Shown in pieces: positions 11,901 through 22,950 of a DNA stretch of 64,000 nt. This DNA is from Girardinichthys multiradiatus (taxonomy: Eukaryota; Chordata; Actinopteri; Cyprinodontiformes; Goodeidae). The translations under genes were made by a program, and so were the position numbers. The DNA lies in the NCBI RefSeq assembly GCF_021462225.1, contig NC_061800.1, positions 16,910,749-16,974,748 of the forward strand, written 5' to 3'. Each line of letters opens with the position of its first letter. Position 1 is the first letter of the stretch. The notes beneath the pieces were generated by a model. The model ran no database searches, had not been told where the DNA came from, and worked only from the letters and a program-made list of their open reading frames with translations.

Positions 11901-14900
11901 TACACATCTTCCACATCCTCGGCTGACATTATCGACAAACACACGATCCTCCACTTCCAGGAGTCCATCGTGTATCCGGAGAAAAATGTCCCGTCCGGGC
12001 AAGCGGGCTCTCCTGACCCCTGTTTTCTCGTCGAGAAAATTTGATCAATTGCATTGAGAGACCAGCTGACCAAATCCATATTTTGGAAGAATTTGGAAGA
12101 TGTGCAAAAAGAGGCTCCAAAAAGACAAGACACAGAGCTGAAGCAGGGCAGATATGGGAGGGGTGCGGGAGACAGAGGAAAAGCGTCCACCTCCACCGAG
12201 AGCAGGAAAATAAGGTCCTAGAGACTCCTGTTAGATTTCTCCATTGCGTTTAATACAATCCAACCTGATTTGCTTTGTCAGAAACTCCAGAAGACTCAGG
12301 TGGAGGCCTCAACAATCTCCTGGATCAAAGACTACCTGACAAACAGACCACAGTTTGTGAGACTGAAGGGTTGTGAGTCTAACCAGGTAGTCAGCAGCAC
12401 AGGAGCACCACAGGGGACTGTACTCTCACCATTCCTTTTCACTCTGTACACCTCAGACTTCCAGTACAAGACAGACTCCTGTGATCTGCAGAAATACTCA
12501 GATGATTCAACAGTTGTGGGATGGATCAGAGATGGACAAGAAGCTGAGGACAGGGAACTGGTAGAACGCTTTGTGGCATGTGTAGAAACAATCATCTCAT
12601 GTTTTATTCACGTTCATCTCTGAACGTGAATAAAACAAAGGAGATGATTGTAGATTTTAAGAGAAACAGGAATAGGTCAAACACTATTTCCATCATGGGA
12701 GAAGTGGAGGTGGTGGAGGAGCGTAAATACCTCAGTGTTCACCTGGACAACAGACTAGAGTGGAGATGCAACTGTGAAGTTGTCTACAAGAAGGAACAGA
12801 ACAGACTGTGCTTCTTGAGGAAGTTTAGGTCTCTCAGTGTTTCCAGCAAGATGCTGCATATCTTCTATAAGTCTGTTGTGGAAAATGCGACCTCTTCTAC
12901 CATCATCTGCTGGGGCAGCTGCATCAGACACAGGGACTTAAAAAAAAGTCAACAAGCTGATAAAGAAGGCTGGCTCTGTTCTGGGGACTCCTCTGGAACC
13001 TCTGGAGATCATTGTGGAAAGACGGATTCTTCATAAAATGAAGAACATTATGGAGAACCCTGAGCATCCTCTTCATGAGACTGTCCTACAACAACAGTGT
13101 CTTCAGTCAGAGGCTTCTTCAGATCTGCTGTAAGACGGAGCGCTACAGGAGATCCTTCCTGCCCACAGCCATCAGCATCTACAGCTCTTTGAAGAAACCT
13201 GCATAATATGAGCTACAACAACATTTAATTTCCCTTTGCGATGAATAAAGTATGTCTTAATTTGAATTGAATTTGAATTTCATAGCAAATAGCCTCATAA
13301 ACAATGAAATGCTGATTACTCTAAATTAGGGATAATGTTTAAATAATGAAATAGTAAAAGCAAATTACATGCATTGTGATGTTAAAAGCAAACATCAGGT
13401 CTGTAGATGTCCTGCTTGTTCCCTAGCTGACAACCCACTGAATGACGTGGCTACAGGATTATTAGTGATGTTTTAATTAATCAGCAAGTGATTGAAATCA
13501 GCAGAGAAATCATATATATTTTTCCCCTGATCAAAACTAAACAGTCCCACTGACTGAAGTCTGTAAACACATCAGCAAAGAGCATGTTCTTTAATGCTCT
13601 TTGGGTTTGGTGAGTTAAGAATTACACGCTTTGATGCATATAAGGGGATAATCTTGCAATATATTTTTGGATGGATTCAAACTATCAACCAACAAGCAGC
13701 TCTGAAAAGATCAGAGTTAGCATATCTAACCTTAGAAAAAAACGGAAATTGAATCATTCAAGACAAATTGTAATGCCAGGTGTGAATAATTATGTTTAAC
13801 TATCTACTTTTTTCTGAATTTGCCAGAACACATGGTAGAAATAAGACTGAACGGGGGCCTAGTGCAAGTAGTGCTCTGCCTCTTTTCCATTGTACCTTTT
13901 AAGCTCAGGCTTGCCTTATAAAGTGCAAAGACATCAAATTAATTTCAACAGATATTATTTGTTAACTGCACAACTGATTTCCTCAGCAACTTGATAAGTT
14001 CTCAGAGAACTTTGCAAGCCAATCTCAGATCACTAGGATATGTGAGGAAAGCGGAAAATTGTGTAGTATTGACAAATGGTATACAGAGTCTGAACAATTG
14101 TTTTTCATAAGTGCCACTTCACAGGAACTGAGAAATAGTGAGTCTATGTGCAGTCTTTTAAACCATGAAAACTTTTTTCGTATGCTGTGTTTTCAGAACA
14201 GAAGCGAAGCACAAAAATATCCAAGACTGCCAAGGTGTTAAGTAAAACCTTAACTGACAAAAGTGAAACACTGATTGGGTAACTTACTTCTACAATGTAC
14301 ACTTATGACATAAGACACGTTTATGAAACAACATAGGGTTGAATTTAAAACATAACTTATATGCTGAAAGGAAATAAAAAGGAGAAGCATTCAATGAAAG
14401 TATAGAGAGTTAGGCTTGAAATAACATGCAAAGTGTTACAGGAAGCAAAAGAAGAAATTGTACAAAACTCTTGGGAAATTCTGGAGATGACATTTTACAC
14501 CAACATGCAACATCTTCTTTTATATTTTGTAAATCTTTCCTGAACAACCAGATGCATTTCACTCATTCATACAGGGACACACAAATATGAATCTCATGTG
14601 TTTGATCACTATACTGAAGTTGGGTGGGCACCCTGAAGTTGCCAGGAAACAATAAAACCAAACAACAGGAAGCAGTGCAACTACAATTAAGCAAAACTGC
14701 AACTAGTAAGCCATGTACAGCCACCTGTTTGAAAACTCTCTAAAACCCCACCACTCTAATTTAGTAATAGCAAAGTTTCATAAAGAAACTATGTGATCAA
14801 TGGTACTCATTCTATAGAGGTTCTCAATGAAAACAGTGAGCAGAAAATTATTATTTTACAGTAAAGTTCATGCTAGAAACACCTGTTACCTTTGAGGCTT

Positions 14901-17900
14901 TGAATCCATCCATCAGCTCATAAATCCGCTCCAAGTCTCGTTTTTTAAGCTCGCTGTCATTGTGCATAGCCCCGTCTCTACTCCTCATCGTTGGTGATAT
15001 GGTATTTTCAGAGTTATGGAGCTTGGTCTCTCGATCATCTTGTGTAGACACACTATTGACCTTTGCCTGACTTTCTCTGCCTTTCTTCACCTGTAAGAGA
15101 TTCAGTTTCTGTAGCAAAAATAACAAAAGCCCAACAGTATTTGTACACATTGTGGCATGAAAAAAACCTTATGAAGTGGACTGGCCAAAGGGCTGTTGGG
15201 TCTGGGGATAGACGTGGAGCTGTCTTTCTGCTGAATTAGAATGGAGGTGGAATGATCCTCGTTTCCGCTGAGGTATACCGACTCAGTTGTCTCAGGAGAA
15301 AAGAAAGAGCAGTGGTTGTAAATAATGTCAAGTTGTTTGCAGAAGTGGTTGAGGGGGAACCCGACAACGTTTAGGAAATCTCCATGGACGTACTCCACCA
15401 GCATGCCCCCGAGAGATTGAATGCCATAGCCACCAGCCTTGTCCCTGACACATAGAGAGAAACAATGAGAACACATTTTACTTTACAGTAATGCATGGAT
15501 TCAATATACAATAGTAAACTTTGCAAAAGTATTCATACCCACTTTTTTTTCACACTACACGTGATGAACAAACGCAAAGTAGTGTTAAACCCTCTTTCCT
15601 CTAAGACCCCTGAATAAAATGTGCCTTTAGAGGTCGACTAATTTTATAGTCCACCTGAGTGTAATTTCATCTCAGTACAAATCCAGCTGTTCTTTGAAGG
15701 CCTCAGAGGGACATAAGTGAATGAACAGCATCGGGAAGAACAAGGAAAGGACCAGATCAGTCAGTGATAAAGTTGTGGAGAAGTTTAAAGCAGGAATAGG
15801 TTTTAAAACAATATTCCAAGTTTTGTACATTTTACAGAACAATGTTTAATCCAGTCAGTCAGTCATTTTCTACCACTTCTTTCATAGTGGGTCATGGGGA
15901 AGCCGGTGCCTATCTGCAGCAGTCTATGGGCGGGAGGCGGGGTACACCCTGGACAGGTCGTCAGTCCATCGCAGGGCAACACAGATCCACACAGGACAAA
16001 CAACCATGCATACACTCATTCACACCTAAGGGAAATGTAGAGAAACCAATTAACCTAACATGTAGCCATCTTTTTGGACTTTGGGAGGAAGCTGGAGTAC
16101 CCGGTGATAACCCACCCATGCCCAGGGAGAACATGCAAACTCCATGCAGAAAACCCCCCAACCAGGAGTCGAAACCCAGGACCTTCTTGCTGCAAAGCTA
16201 CCAACTGCGCTACGGTGCAGCCTGTGTTCAATTCATCATCCAAAAATGGAAAGAGAATGCCATGTGGTTACAGCAAATGTCCAATTAAACTGACTGCCTG
16301 GCCAAGGAGAACTTTAATCAGAGAAGAGGCCGGGAGGCCCAATGGTAATTCTAGAGGAGCTGCAAAGAGCCACAGCTCAGATAGGAGAATCTGTTGAAAA
16401 GATACATTTTAGTCGTGCAATCTACAAATGTGGCTTTGTTGAAACAAAACCACAAAAACTACCATGCACATAACCCAGAACAAACCACTTTCCAGGGTGA
16501 AACTTGGTGGTGGCAACATCAGGCTGTGGGAATGCTTGCCTTCAAAGAGAACACCGAAGTTGGTAAGACTTGATGAAAGAAAAATGAAGCAAAAACAGGA
16601 CGATCCTGAAAAAAATAACTGGACAACAACCCTAAACATATAGCCAGAGTTACAATAAAATGGTTTAGATTAAAGTATAGTTATCCCTTAGAAAGGCCCA
16701 GTAAAAGTCCTGACATAGAACCAGTTAACAATCTGTGGCAAGACTTGAAAGATGATGTTCAGAGATTATCTCTATCTGACTCAGCTTGAGCTTTCTTCCA
16801 AAAAACAAAAAAAAATCTCCACCACGGGATATGCAAAAACTGATAGAGAGCTATCCCAAAACACTAGCAACCAATACTAGAAGGTCGGTTCTACATGGTG
16901 GCTGTTCAACAAATGCACACCCCACATCACAGTCTCATTCAAAGTTATAAAAACAAGTTATTATTGTTCTACGCTTCAGTCTGCAAACCGGCAGTCTACT
17001 CGCCCACTCTTTCCCACTGATTTTGACACTGTGCTGCAGACATATTGATGTTGATTGAATGCTATCCGTGTGCACTTTTATCTCACTTTGTATAGTCTTT
17101 ATTTCCATCAATAACAGGCCTAAAAGCACCAACAGATTGCCCTCTGAGATCAAATAACATTTTCTCATTTGAACCTACCATGTAACAATTATACAATACT
17201 TAAAGAAATACTTTTGCTAGGCACTTAAAAAGTGTTGAATGAGCCCTTTTTAAGCCTAGTCTAAATTAATGTTTAATGCCGACACAAACCATGCCAAATC
17301 AAACAAGGTAAACATAGCCCTAACAAATTTCAAAGTCTAAAAAGCAATGAGTTCATGCGCCTCACAGTGAGTTAAAAAAACAGTAATCGACAGGCTGCTT
17401 GGTGATGTTACTATGCAAAGTTCAAATTGCTATACTCACATAGGCTCACCACTATTGATGTACTCCCATAGCATGTTTTCTGACAGATCTGCAAACTTAA
17501 CCTTTGTTTCTTCATAGAAGTCTATCAACTGGTAGTCCACTTCATCATCTAGGAGAGGACCAGAGAAGATTAAAAATGAGATAATCTTTTATCTGAATGT
17601 AAGATTACTTTGAGCTTTAAGTACTAAATGAAATGGCCTTAAATTATATTTTAGTATTAAATATTCTAGTTGAAAATAAAAAAACTCCTCAACTGCATTA
17701 TTTTTACTTTAAGAAGCTTTAGAAATATGCTAAAACCATTATAGTGCTGAAACGTACTGTCTTTTTCATGACACAGGACAATGGCAACTCCAGTAAATAC
17801 ACTGTGCTCTTTCCCGCTCAAACTGAAAAAGAAAAGAATGAAATAATGTCATATATATTTTTTTTGTTTATACTGTAAATTCTAAAACAACGTAAAGTCT

Positions 17901-18396
17901 ATACCTTGATAGCATCCTGTATGCATCATGTTTGTCCACAGGCTTTTCCAGAATCATTCCATCAACAGTCTGCAAATTATGAACAATGACCAAAACATGT
18001 AAACAGCTAGATCCAAACACAGTTAACACAACATCATGTCAGTAAATTCAGCAATGATTTTCTCATCTTACCACAATTGTGTCTGCTCCAATTACCATGT
18101 CAGGAGTCTTCAGGTGTTTCTGAACCAAATTAGGTTAAAATATGTTTATGAGACTATTGACATGGATATTTCTGAATATTATAATAAGAAAACATCTAAA
18201 CTCACAATTGGCATCCTCCTGGCCACCTCCAGGGCCTTCTGCTTGGCAGTCTCAACAGCGTACTCATGAGGGGCTTTGAAAAGTCCCTTATCAAGAGTTT
18301 CTTTAAACCAAGAAGGCACCACCTCAAAACGTAAACCCTAAAATACAAGAGAGAAAAATTTTAATTTACAATGTACAAATCTCTTTCAAAATTAAA

Positions 18397-18436
<40 letters not shown>

Positions 18437-20279
18437 TACACACACACACACACACACAGGGGTTGGACAATGAAATTGAAACACCTGTCATTTTAGTGTG
18501 GGAGGTTTCATGGCTAAATTGGACCAGCCTGGTAACCAGTCTTCATTGATTGCACATTGCACCAGTAAGAGCAGAGTGTGAAGGTTCAACTAGCAGGGTA
18601 AGAGCACAGTTTTGCTCAAAATATTGAAATGCACACAACATTATGGGTGACATACCAGAGTTCAAAAGAGGACAAATTGTTGGTGCACGTCTTGCTGGCG
18701 CATCTGTGACCAAGACAGCAAGTCTTTGTGATGTATCAAGAGCCACGGTATCCAGGGTAATGTCAGCATACCACCAAGAAGGACGAACCACATCCAACAG
18801 GATTAACTGTCGACGCAAGAGGAAGCTGTCTGAAAGGGATGTTTGGGTGCTAACCCGGATTGTATCCAAACAATATAAAACCACGGCTGCCCAAATCACG
18901 GCAGAATTAAATTTGCACCTCAACTCTCCTGTTTCCACCAGAACTGTCCGTCGGGAGCTCCACAGGGTCGATATACACGGCCAGGCTGCTATAGCCAAAC
19001 CTTTGGTCACTCATGCCAATGCCAAAAGTCGGTTTCAATGGTGCAAGGAGCACAAAACTTTGGCTGTGGACAATGTGAAACATGTATTGTTCTCTGATGA
19101 GTCCACCTTTACTGTTTTCCTCACATCCGGGAGAGTTAGTGTGGAGAAGCCCCAAAGAAGCGTACCACCCAGACTGTTGCATGCCCAGAGTGAAGCATGG
19201 GGGTGGATCAGTGATGGTTTGGGCTGCCATATCATGGCATTCCCTTGGCCCAATACTTGTGCTAGATGGGCACGTCACTGCCAAGGACTACCGAACCATT
19301 CTTGAGGACCATGTGCATCCAATGGTTCAAACATTGTATCCTGAAGGCGGTGCCGTGTATCAGGATGACAATACACCAATACACACAGCAAGACTGGTGA
19401 AAGATTGGTTTGATGAACATGAAAGTGAAGTTGAACATCTCTCATGGCCTGCACAGTCACCAGATCTAAATATTATTGAGCCACTTTGGGGTGTTTTGGA
19501 GGAGCGAGTCAGGAAACGTTTTCCTCCACCAGTATCACGTAGTGACCTGGTCACTATCCTGCAAGAAGAATGGCTTAAAATCCCTCTGACTACTGTGCAG
19601 GACTTGTATATGTCATTCCCAAGACGAATTGACGCTGTAATGGCCGCAAATGGAGGCCCTACACCATACTAATAAATTATTGTGGTCTAAAACCAGGTGT
19701 TTCAGTTTCATTGTCCAATGATATATATATGGATATATATATAGAGAGAGAGAGAAAGAGAGGAGTGCACCTATCGCAGTTTTCTGGCCGATCACTGATC
19801 TTTAAAAAAGGCTGACCTGCTGATTCCGGTTTTGGATAATACCAAGTTTTTTCTTTATAACTGACACTGTCAGGTGTTATAAGGTCACAATATACCCTCA
19901 ATACTCCAATCTTATTTGAGAAACATTGAACAAAACCCATGAACAGGGGTTTGGGTTGTTGTCCTTGAGGCGAACCTGTAGACTTTTTTCATAATATCTT
20001 GAAAAGACAATGCATGTGAGGAGAATGCAATTTTATTCTCTAAATGACACACACATTATTACTCACAGATTTTCTGTCATATTTTTAACATCCTTTTTAT
20101 GAATTTTGGTAACATATTTTTAATAAGACAAGTTCTTATGGTTAAAAAGTACAATTACTTTACCTGGTATACATAAAAGCACATACCGTATTGCGGAGTA
20201 TTTCCAGTCTTCTAGGAGAGGAACTGGCCAACACTACCAGTTTACCAGAGAGCTTAGAAATGACTGGATTCAGCACCAT
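2933..20279 (-). CDS. asmtl: ASMTL, Maf/ASMT-like fusion protein (14 coding exons, 649 codons)
   Basis: Coding exons in gene order: 20279-20187, 18337-18206, 18119-18072, 17969-17905, 17822-17758, 17548-17440, 15444-15168, 15090-14890, 5416-5254, 4291-4098, 3999-3867, 3783-3643, 3520-3398, 3138-2933. All junctions are GT-AG and keep frame; total 1950 nt including stop. Human ASMTL is similar in length (about 620 residues). Residues about 12-205 form a Maf/HAM1-like nucleotide pyrophosphatase domain (LASSSPRR, IGADTIV, KAGGYGIQ motifs). Residues about 263-320 are a low-complexity linker. Residues about 320-649 are an acetylserotonin-O-methyltransferase-like domain with the SAM-binding DVGGCTG loop (about 490-496, split by an intron) and an RILHD motif near 560. 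The usual Trp after that His-Asp is Leu here. The Maf half should hydrolyse non-canonical or modified nucleotides; the substrate of the methyltransferase half is not established in the family. The start is the first ATG, in a good context (GCCACCATGG). Introns carry many transposons. The donor after the 15168 exon (AAG|GTTTTT) is weak. Confidence 0.95.
6400..6560. repeat. Possible hAT-type transposon end
   Basis: Inside the large ASMTL intron, the run GTTGCCAACTTGGTGACTTT with its later partner 'TAGTGACTTTTTTCTG' resembles a dispersed fish repeat that I associate with hAT elements. No inverted partner or target duplication was located. Confidence 0.25.
7661..8177 (-). mobile_element. 5'-truncated LINE insertion (same family as 9300-13275)
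   Basis: On the minus strand this encodes the last ~90 residues of a non-LTR reverse transcriptase ORF (EDYKYLGVHLNNRLEW, YKKGQSRLYFLRKLRSF, IICWGSS). A 3' UTR follows, ending in ATAAAGTATT and a GAATT-type tandem tail. The 5' end is cut at 8177, as expected of truncated target-primed insertions. The coding piece and tail match the plus-strand LINE at 12690-13275. Confidence 0.8.
10935..12215 (-). mobile_element. Nested retroelement sharing the LINE 3' end
   Basis: On the minus strand the low-coordinate end is ATAAAGTATC followed by tandem TTGAA/AATTG repeats (10936-10960). This is the same terminal signature as the two LINE copies nearby, in opposite orientation to the host LINE. It splits the host LINE's reverse transcriptase region. 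Upstream of the tail there are about 700 nt of noncoding sequence and then an ORF (12196-11651). No reverse transcriptase is visible, so it is either a 5' piece of another LINE or a non-autonomous partner using the LINE machinery. The exact high-coordinate boundary is uncertain. Confidence 0.6.
11651..12196 (-). CDS. Unrecognised retroelement ORF with one predicted membrane helix
   Basis: A 181-codon open frame lies inside the nested antisense retroelement. I do not recognise a domain. The likely start is the internal Met at residue 40 (MDLVSWSLNAIDQIF), giving about 142 residues. The 39-residue extension before it is Cys/Ser/Pro-rich and may be noncoding. Visible features are an amphipathic N-terminus, a CPDG motif, and an acidic SAEDVEDVYI stretch leading into a single hydrophobic segment (about 98-118, IIGCWTSGFLLFGVSGYLAY). 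A polar tail with heptad-like leucines (TQTEMLCELNRRLDVIL) follows. Such a layout suggests a membrane-anchored, possibly oligomeric small protein. It could be a LINE ORF1 or a passenger. It is open over its full length in an otherwise decayed region, which is worth noting, but one copy cannot show selection. Confidence 0.45.
   Translation of the reverse strand: MEVDAFPLSPAPLPYLPCFSSVSCLFGASFCTSSKFFQNMDLVSWSLNAIDQIFSTRKQGSGEPACPDGTFFSGYTMDSWKWRIVCLSIMSAEDVEDVYIIGCWTSGFLLFGVSGYLAYREIWRMSAAVLAIVRLPGMCDGIFRAINTQTEMLCELNRRLDVILIQDRRQVAVPGLRGEMG
13276..14889. other. ASMTL intron, nothing recognised
   Basis: AT-rich intron sequence between the LINE end and the ASMTL linker exon. No exon-like, repeat-family or RNA signal was recognised. 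Confidence 0.4.
15517..17224 (+). mobile_element. Decayed Tc1-like DNA transposon in ASMTL intron
   Basis: The left end has a GCAAAAGTATTCATACCC terminal motif and the right end the inverse ACTTTTGCTAGGCAC. Between them are remnants of a Tc1-type transposase on the plus strand, for example a stretch equivalent to 'VKLGGGNIRLWECLPSK' and 'SPDIEPVNNLWQDLKDD', with many stops. A SINE is nested at 15852-16223. The same family appears at 57689-60877. Confidence 0.7.
15852..16223 (-). repeat. tRNA-derived SINE, nested in Tc1 remnant
   Basis: On the minus strand it starts with a tRNA-like head (GCGCAGTTGG-type A box near 16210 and a degenerate B box near 16170). A body follows with GCATGTTCTCCC, GCCCTGCGATGGACTG and CCCCGCCTCC-type segments, and the end is a (TGAC)n tail at 15852-15862. 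Same family as 25320-25662. Confidence 0.75.
18403..18456. repeat. (TA)n and (CA)n microsatellites
   Basis: About 14 TA units (18405-18432) are followed by about 12 CA units up to the start of the Incomer element. (TA) and (GA) runs continue on its far side at 19721-19765, so the transposon landed in a microsatellite in an ASMTL intron. Confidence 0.9.
18457..19718 (+). mobile_element. Incomer-type (DD36E) Tc1/mariner copy, frameshifted
   Basis: The left terminal repeat CAGGGGTTGGACAATGAAA matches the intact copy at 59085-60353 with one mismatch over 31 bp. The right end lacks the outermost CCCCTG. The transposase starts with ATG at 18643 and ends at 19672. Reading is broken near 19137, where GAGTTAGTGTGG lacks two bases relative to the intact copy, shifting frame into the second half. 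The second half keeps DDNTPIH and NIIEPLW. It lies in ASMTL intron DNA, antisense to the gene. Confidence 0.9.
18643..19672 (+). pseudogene. Incomer transposase pseudogene (2-bp deletion)
   Basis: The first segment, from the ATG to about 19137, has the two helix-turn-helix DNA-binding regions and FSDEST (first catalytic Asp). After the 2-bp loss the second segment, in another frame, has YQDDNTPIH (second Asp) and NIIEPLW (Glu), ending GGPTPY. Apart from this lesion it is highly similar to the 343-codon intact copy. Confidence 0.88.
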
Positions 20280-20986
20280 GGTGGCCTTGGAGTTTAACTG
20301 ACCTGAGGTGGAAAAGGGTTAAACATTACAGAGCTTATGTGGCCTCAGCTCTGCCAGAGACAGAACACTGTTTGAATAATCGATCAACATGACTTCACCA
20401 TTTGCTATTACTTCGTCAATTAAAGTGAACTATAGAAGTATTTTACAGTAAAAGGTGCTTCTTTAAAGGTGGAGATCCTCGGCCTTAATACAACACCACC
20501 CTTCGTGTTTATTTGTTTTTTATTATTTATAAACACAATTTTCCAATAAATATTTTGTCACAAAAATAGCACTTTCAGCTTGATCTCACGGGTTTTCAGC
20601 ACTTAAATGAAACATTTGCTCTACTGTAAGTTCTGCATAGTTTGGACTGATTATGTTTATGTGACAAGTATCTATAAGGCTCTAAATAAACAGAACATTT
20701 GCAGCCACTGAAATCAGCTAATTATAACCGCGTAGACATGATATTCAAAACATGTAGGAAAACATGCACACAAAAAAAATCTATTTTCATGGTTAAAATC
20801 TCCCTCAGTCGCCCTGTACCAGCAACACTAGTTCATATCTGCTAACTTGAGGGAAACCGTTCCAAAAAATGCATGGTTTACCTTGCAAGATCACCTTTAT
20901 AAATTACTCAGTTTAGCAGACAAGAATTAGTTTTAACAATTATGTTTCACATAACCCAGTAGCTGTTAGCAGGTCTACTATCTTAC

Positions 20987-21055
20987 CTGCCGAAGCCAGG
21001 AAACATTGGAAAGAGAAGCTTGCTAGGATAACCCGAAAGACGGCTCTTACGTGAT
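20987..21055 (-). promoter_or_regulatory. asmtl: ASMTL 5' noncoding exon and CpG-rich promoter region
   Basis: On the minus strand a short sequence ends in CAG|GTAAGA at 20987, a strong donor. The first coding exon has a matching acceptor (CTCAG) near 20304, 25 nt before the ATG. This implies a noncoding first exon. Just upstream, 21045-21160 is unusually CpG-rich for this AT-rich window and contains a CRE-like TGACGT at 21053-21058, as expected of a housekeeping promoter. The exact transcription start is not visible. Confidence 0.55.
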
Positions 21056-21059
21056 GACG

Positions 21060-22950
21060 TATCCTGAAGTAGAAGGGTCAAATGCGAGCCTTTGGGTGCG
21101 CACCATTCGTCACCCGGCGTCGAATGGCGCAGATCCACCGGCGAAAGCGGCGAACTCGCCCTTCCTAGATGAAACCACTAAAGTGCTACATCCATTAACA
21201 TTTACTTTACTCAGTGCTTCTTTGTTCTCTTTGTGTCTCTGCTCTGTTCTTTCAAACCTCCAGACGGTCGGATGGTGTAAGGGGGAGTCAGATTTAGCCT
21301 AAATCGGCTCAGTTATGGTTGAGGTGCAAACACACCCTCCATTTGTGCTACCTGTGCGACCCCTTCTCTTTTCCAATGGTTATAATCAGTCTAACAGAGA
21401 GAGGTCCCCCAATCCTTGGGGTTTTTAGTATAACAATGGCCACCAGTGTGCTCTAGATGGACAAACTTTATCAGTTTATTATTTTTACTTAGTACCCCTA
21501 CACATAGCCCATTCTAAAATCGACAAATTCTAACACTCACTTTATTCTAACCTCCCCAACAATCCTACACCATTCCAAACCCTTTGTGAAGTGCCTTGAG
21601 ACGACATGTGTTCTGAATTGGCTCTAAAACTGAATTGAATTGTTTTTAGCTGTTATTCCACCAAGAACCCAAGAAGTTGCATTGACTCTCATTCAATCAG
21701 TGCTTTCCTGGAGCTGTCTTTTGAGGAACAAGGACATGGTGTTACTTTGAACTAAGTGTATTGTTTATTTACTGTGTCAGCTGTTATTTATTTAATTATC
21801 TGACCCCCTATTGCTGTAAAAAAATGATTTTCCTTCCATTTAAGAGAAAAAAACCCTCCCTCGTTGCTTCTCTACCACTTTTACATAGAACATCCCCCAG
21901 CTCACTGTTAAGAAACACACCCACTCAAAAGTTTACTGACGAAAAAAAGCAATATTACAATGATAATGATAATACTACCAAGAGAAAAAAAAATTAACAA
22001 AAGAAAAATGGTGAAAACAGAGAAGAAATTATTTAATGTATTTTAGAAAAAGACAGGTTAATACTGTCAATTTGACACATTCATACACCACAGAACATTG
22101 CCATTTTTACAAACGTATAAAAGGACAACAACCTAAAACTAAAACATTGTGTGGGTATAATAGATAAACATAACATACATATTTTTTACATCATTTCACA
22201 GTTTTTGCATGCTACATATTTTGCAAAAAGAACAGTCATCATGTCATGTTCAAATAAAACATGACCGGTAAACCTATTTGCATTTTTAAACTGGGAAAAT
22301 CTTTTTGCTTCATATAAAATAATGGAATGTTAAAAATCTTACTTTACTTTACTAGTATGTGTTCAATAACAAGTCAATGTTCTCTGCAAACTTTGAGGAT
22401 CTCAATATATGTAAGTTGTTCAAAAATCTCCAGCAATTAATATTTTAAACTAATGTCGAAACAAGTCAACCACCTGGATACAGATTTTGTTTGTTGAAAT
22501 TGGAGATTGGATCTTCAGCAATGACTTATACTTATGATAATCATCTGTATCATCTGTATTTATCAAGTTATAATTTCATATACCCATGGAAGATGATGGA
22601 TAAACAAGCTAAATAACTGGCCCCAGTATACATCCTTGTGGCATTCCCATTGCCCAATCACTTGATTACATATAAATGGAGGAAACATACTGACTTACTG
22701 TGAAAAACATTTTCATCACTGTTTAACAGATTATAGTTTCAAAACTATTATCAATATTTTGCTCCATGGTTCAAAGGAAGAGATGTATAAATGAGTGTGC
22801 AATATCAATCAAGAATACATGTTGCAAAATCTCAAACCCCTCCTTTCTTGTAGTCACTTGTTTTCTTTCACATTTCACATCTTTTTTTGTTTTTGTATTG
22901 CTAGGGTGGTTGCAGGATAGCAAAGGCACTTGAATGTGTTTTTTCACCTT
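21060..22950. other. ASMTL-P2RY8 intergenic, with a LINE/SINE 3' tail
   Basis: Beyond the ASMTL CpG-rich start the DNA is AT-rich. At about 21590-21642 the sequence AAGTGCCTTGAGACGAC with AATTGAATTG looks like the 3' end of a fish retroelement in plus orientation. P2RY8 3' UTR should lie near 22950 and below, but no canonical polyadenylation signal was found close by. No gene is recognised. Confidence 0.4.

Larger units (their letters stand above)
9300..13275 (+). mobile_element. Decayed jockey/CR1/L2-superfamily LINE, interrupted
   Basis: Order along the plus strand: apurinic endonuclease start (NVRSLGNKLDELEAL, FTETWLQD, GGGLAVLVDNR) at about 9360-9600; endonuclease middle (SGYFNHASLSATL, ENKTLDLFYANV) at 9697-10011; linker and start of reverse transcriptase at 10360-10934; a nested antisense element at 10935-12215; then RT motifs (DFSIAFNTIQP, STGAPQGTVLSPFLFTLY, YSDDS) at 12216-12625 and the C-terminal part with YLSVHLDNRLEW to about 13036. 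It ends in the GAATT-type tail near 13275. Multiple frameshifts make it inactive. About 200 nt of RT sequence seem missing across the nested insertion. It sits in ASMTL intron DNA, antisense to the gene. Confidence 0.85.

Noticed and set aside
18543..19284. Long minus-strand frames (155 and 125 codons) in the left Incomer element
   Set aside because: They are antisense shadows of the transposase frame; the mirror frames appear in the second copy at 59525-60268.
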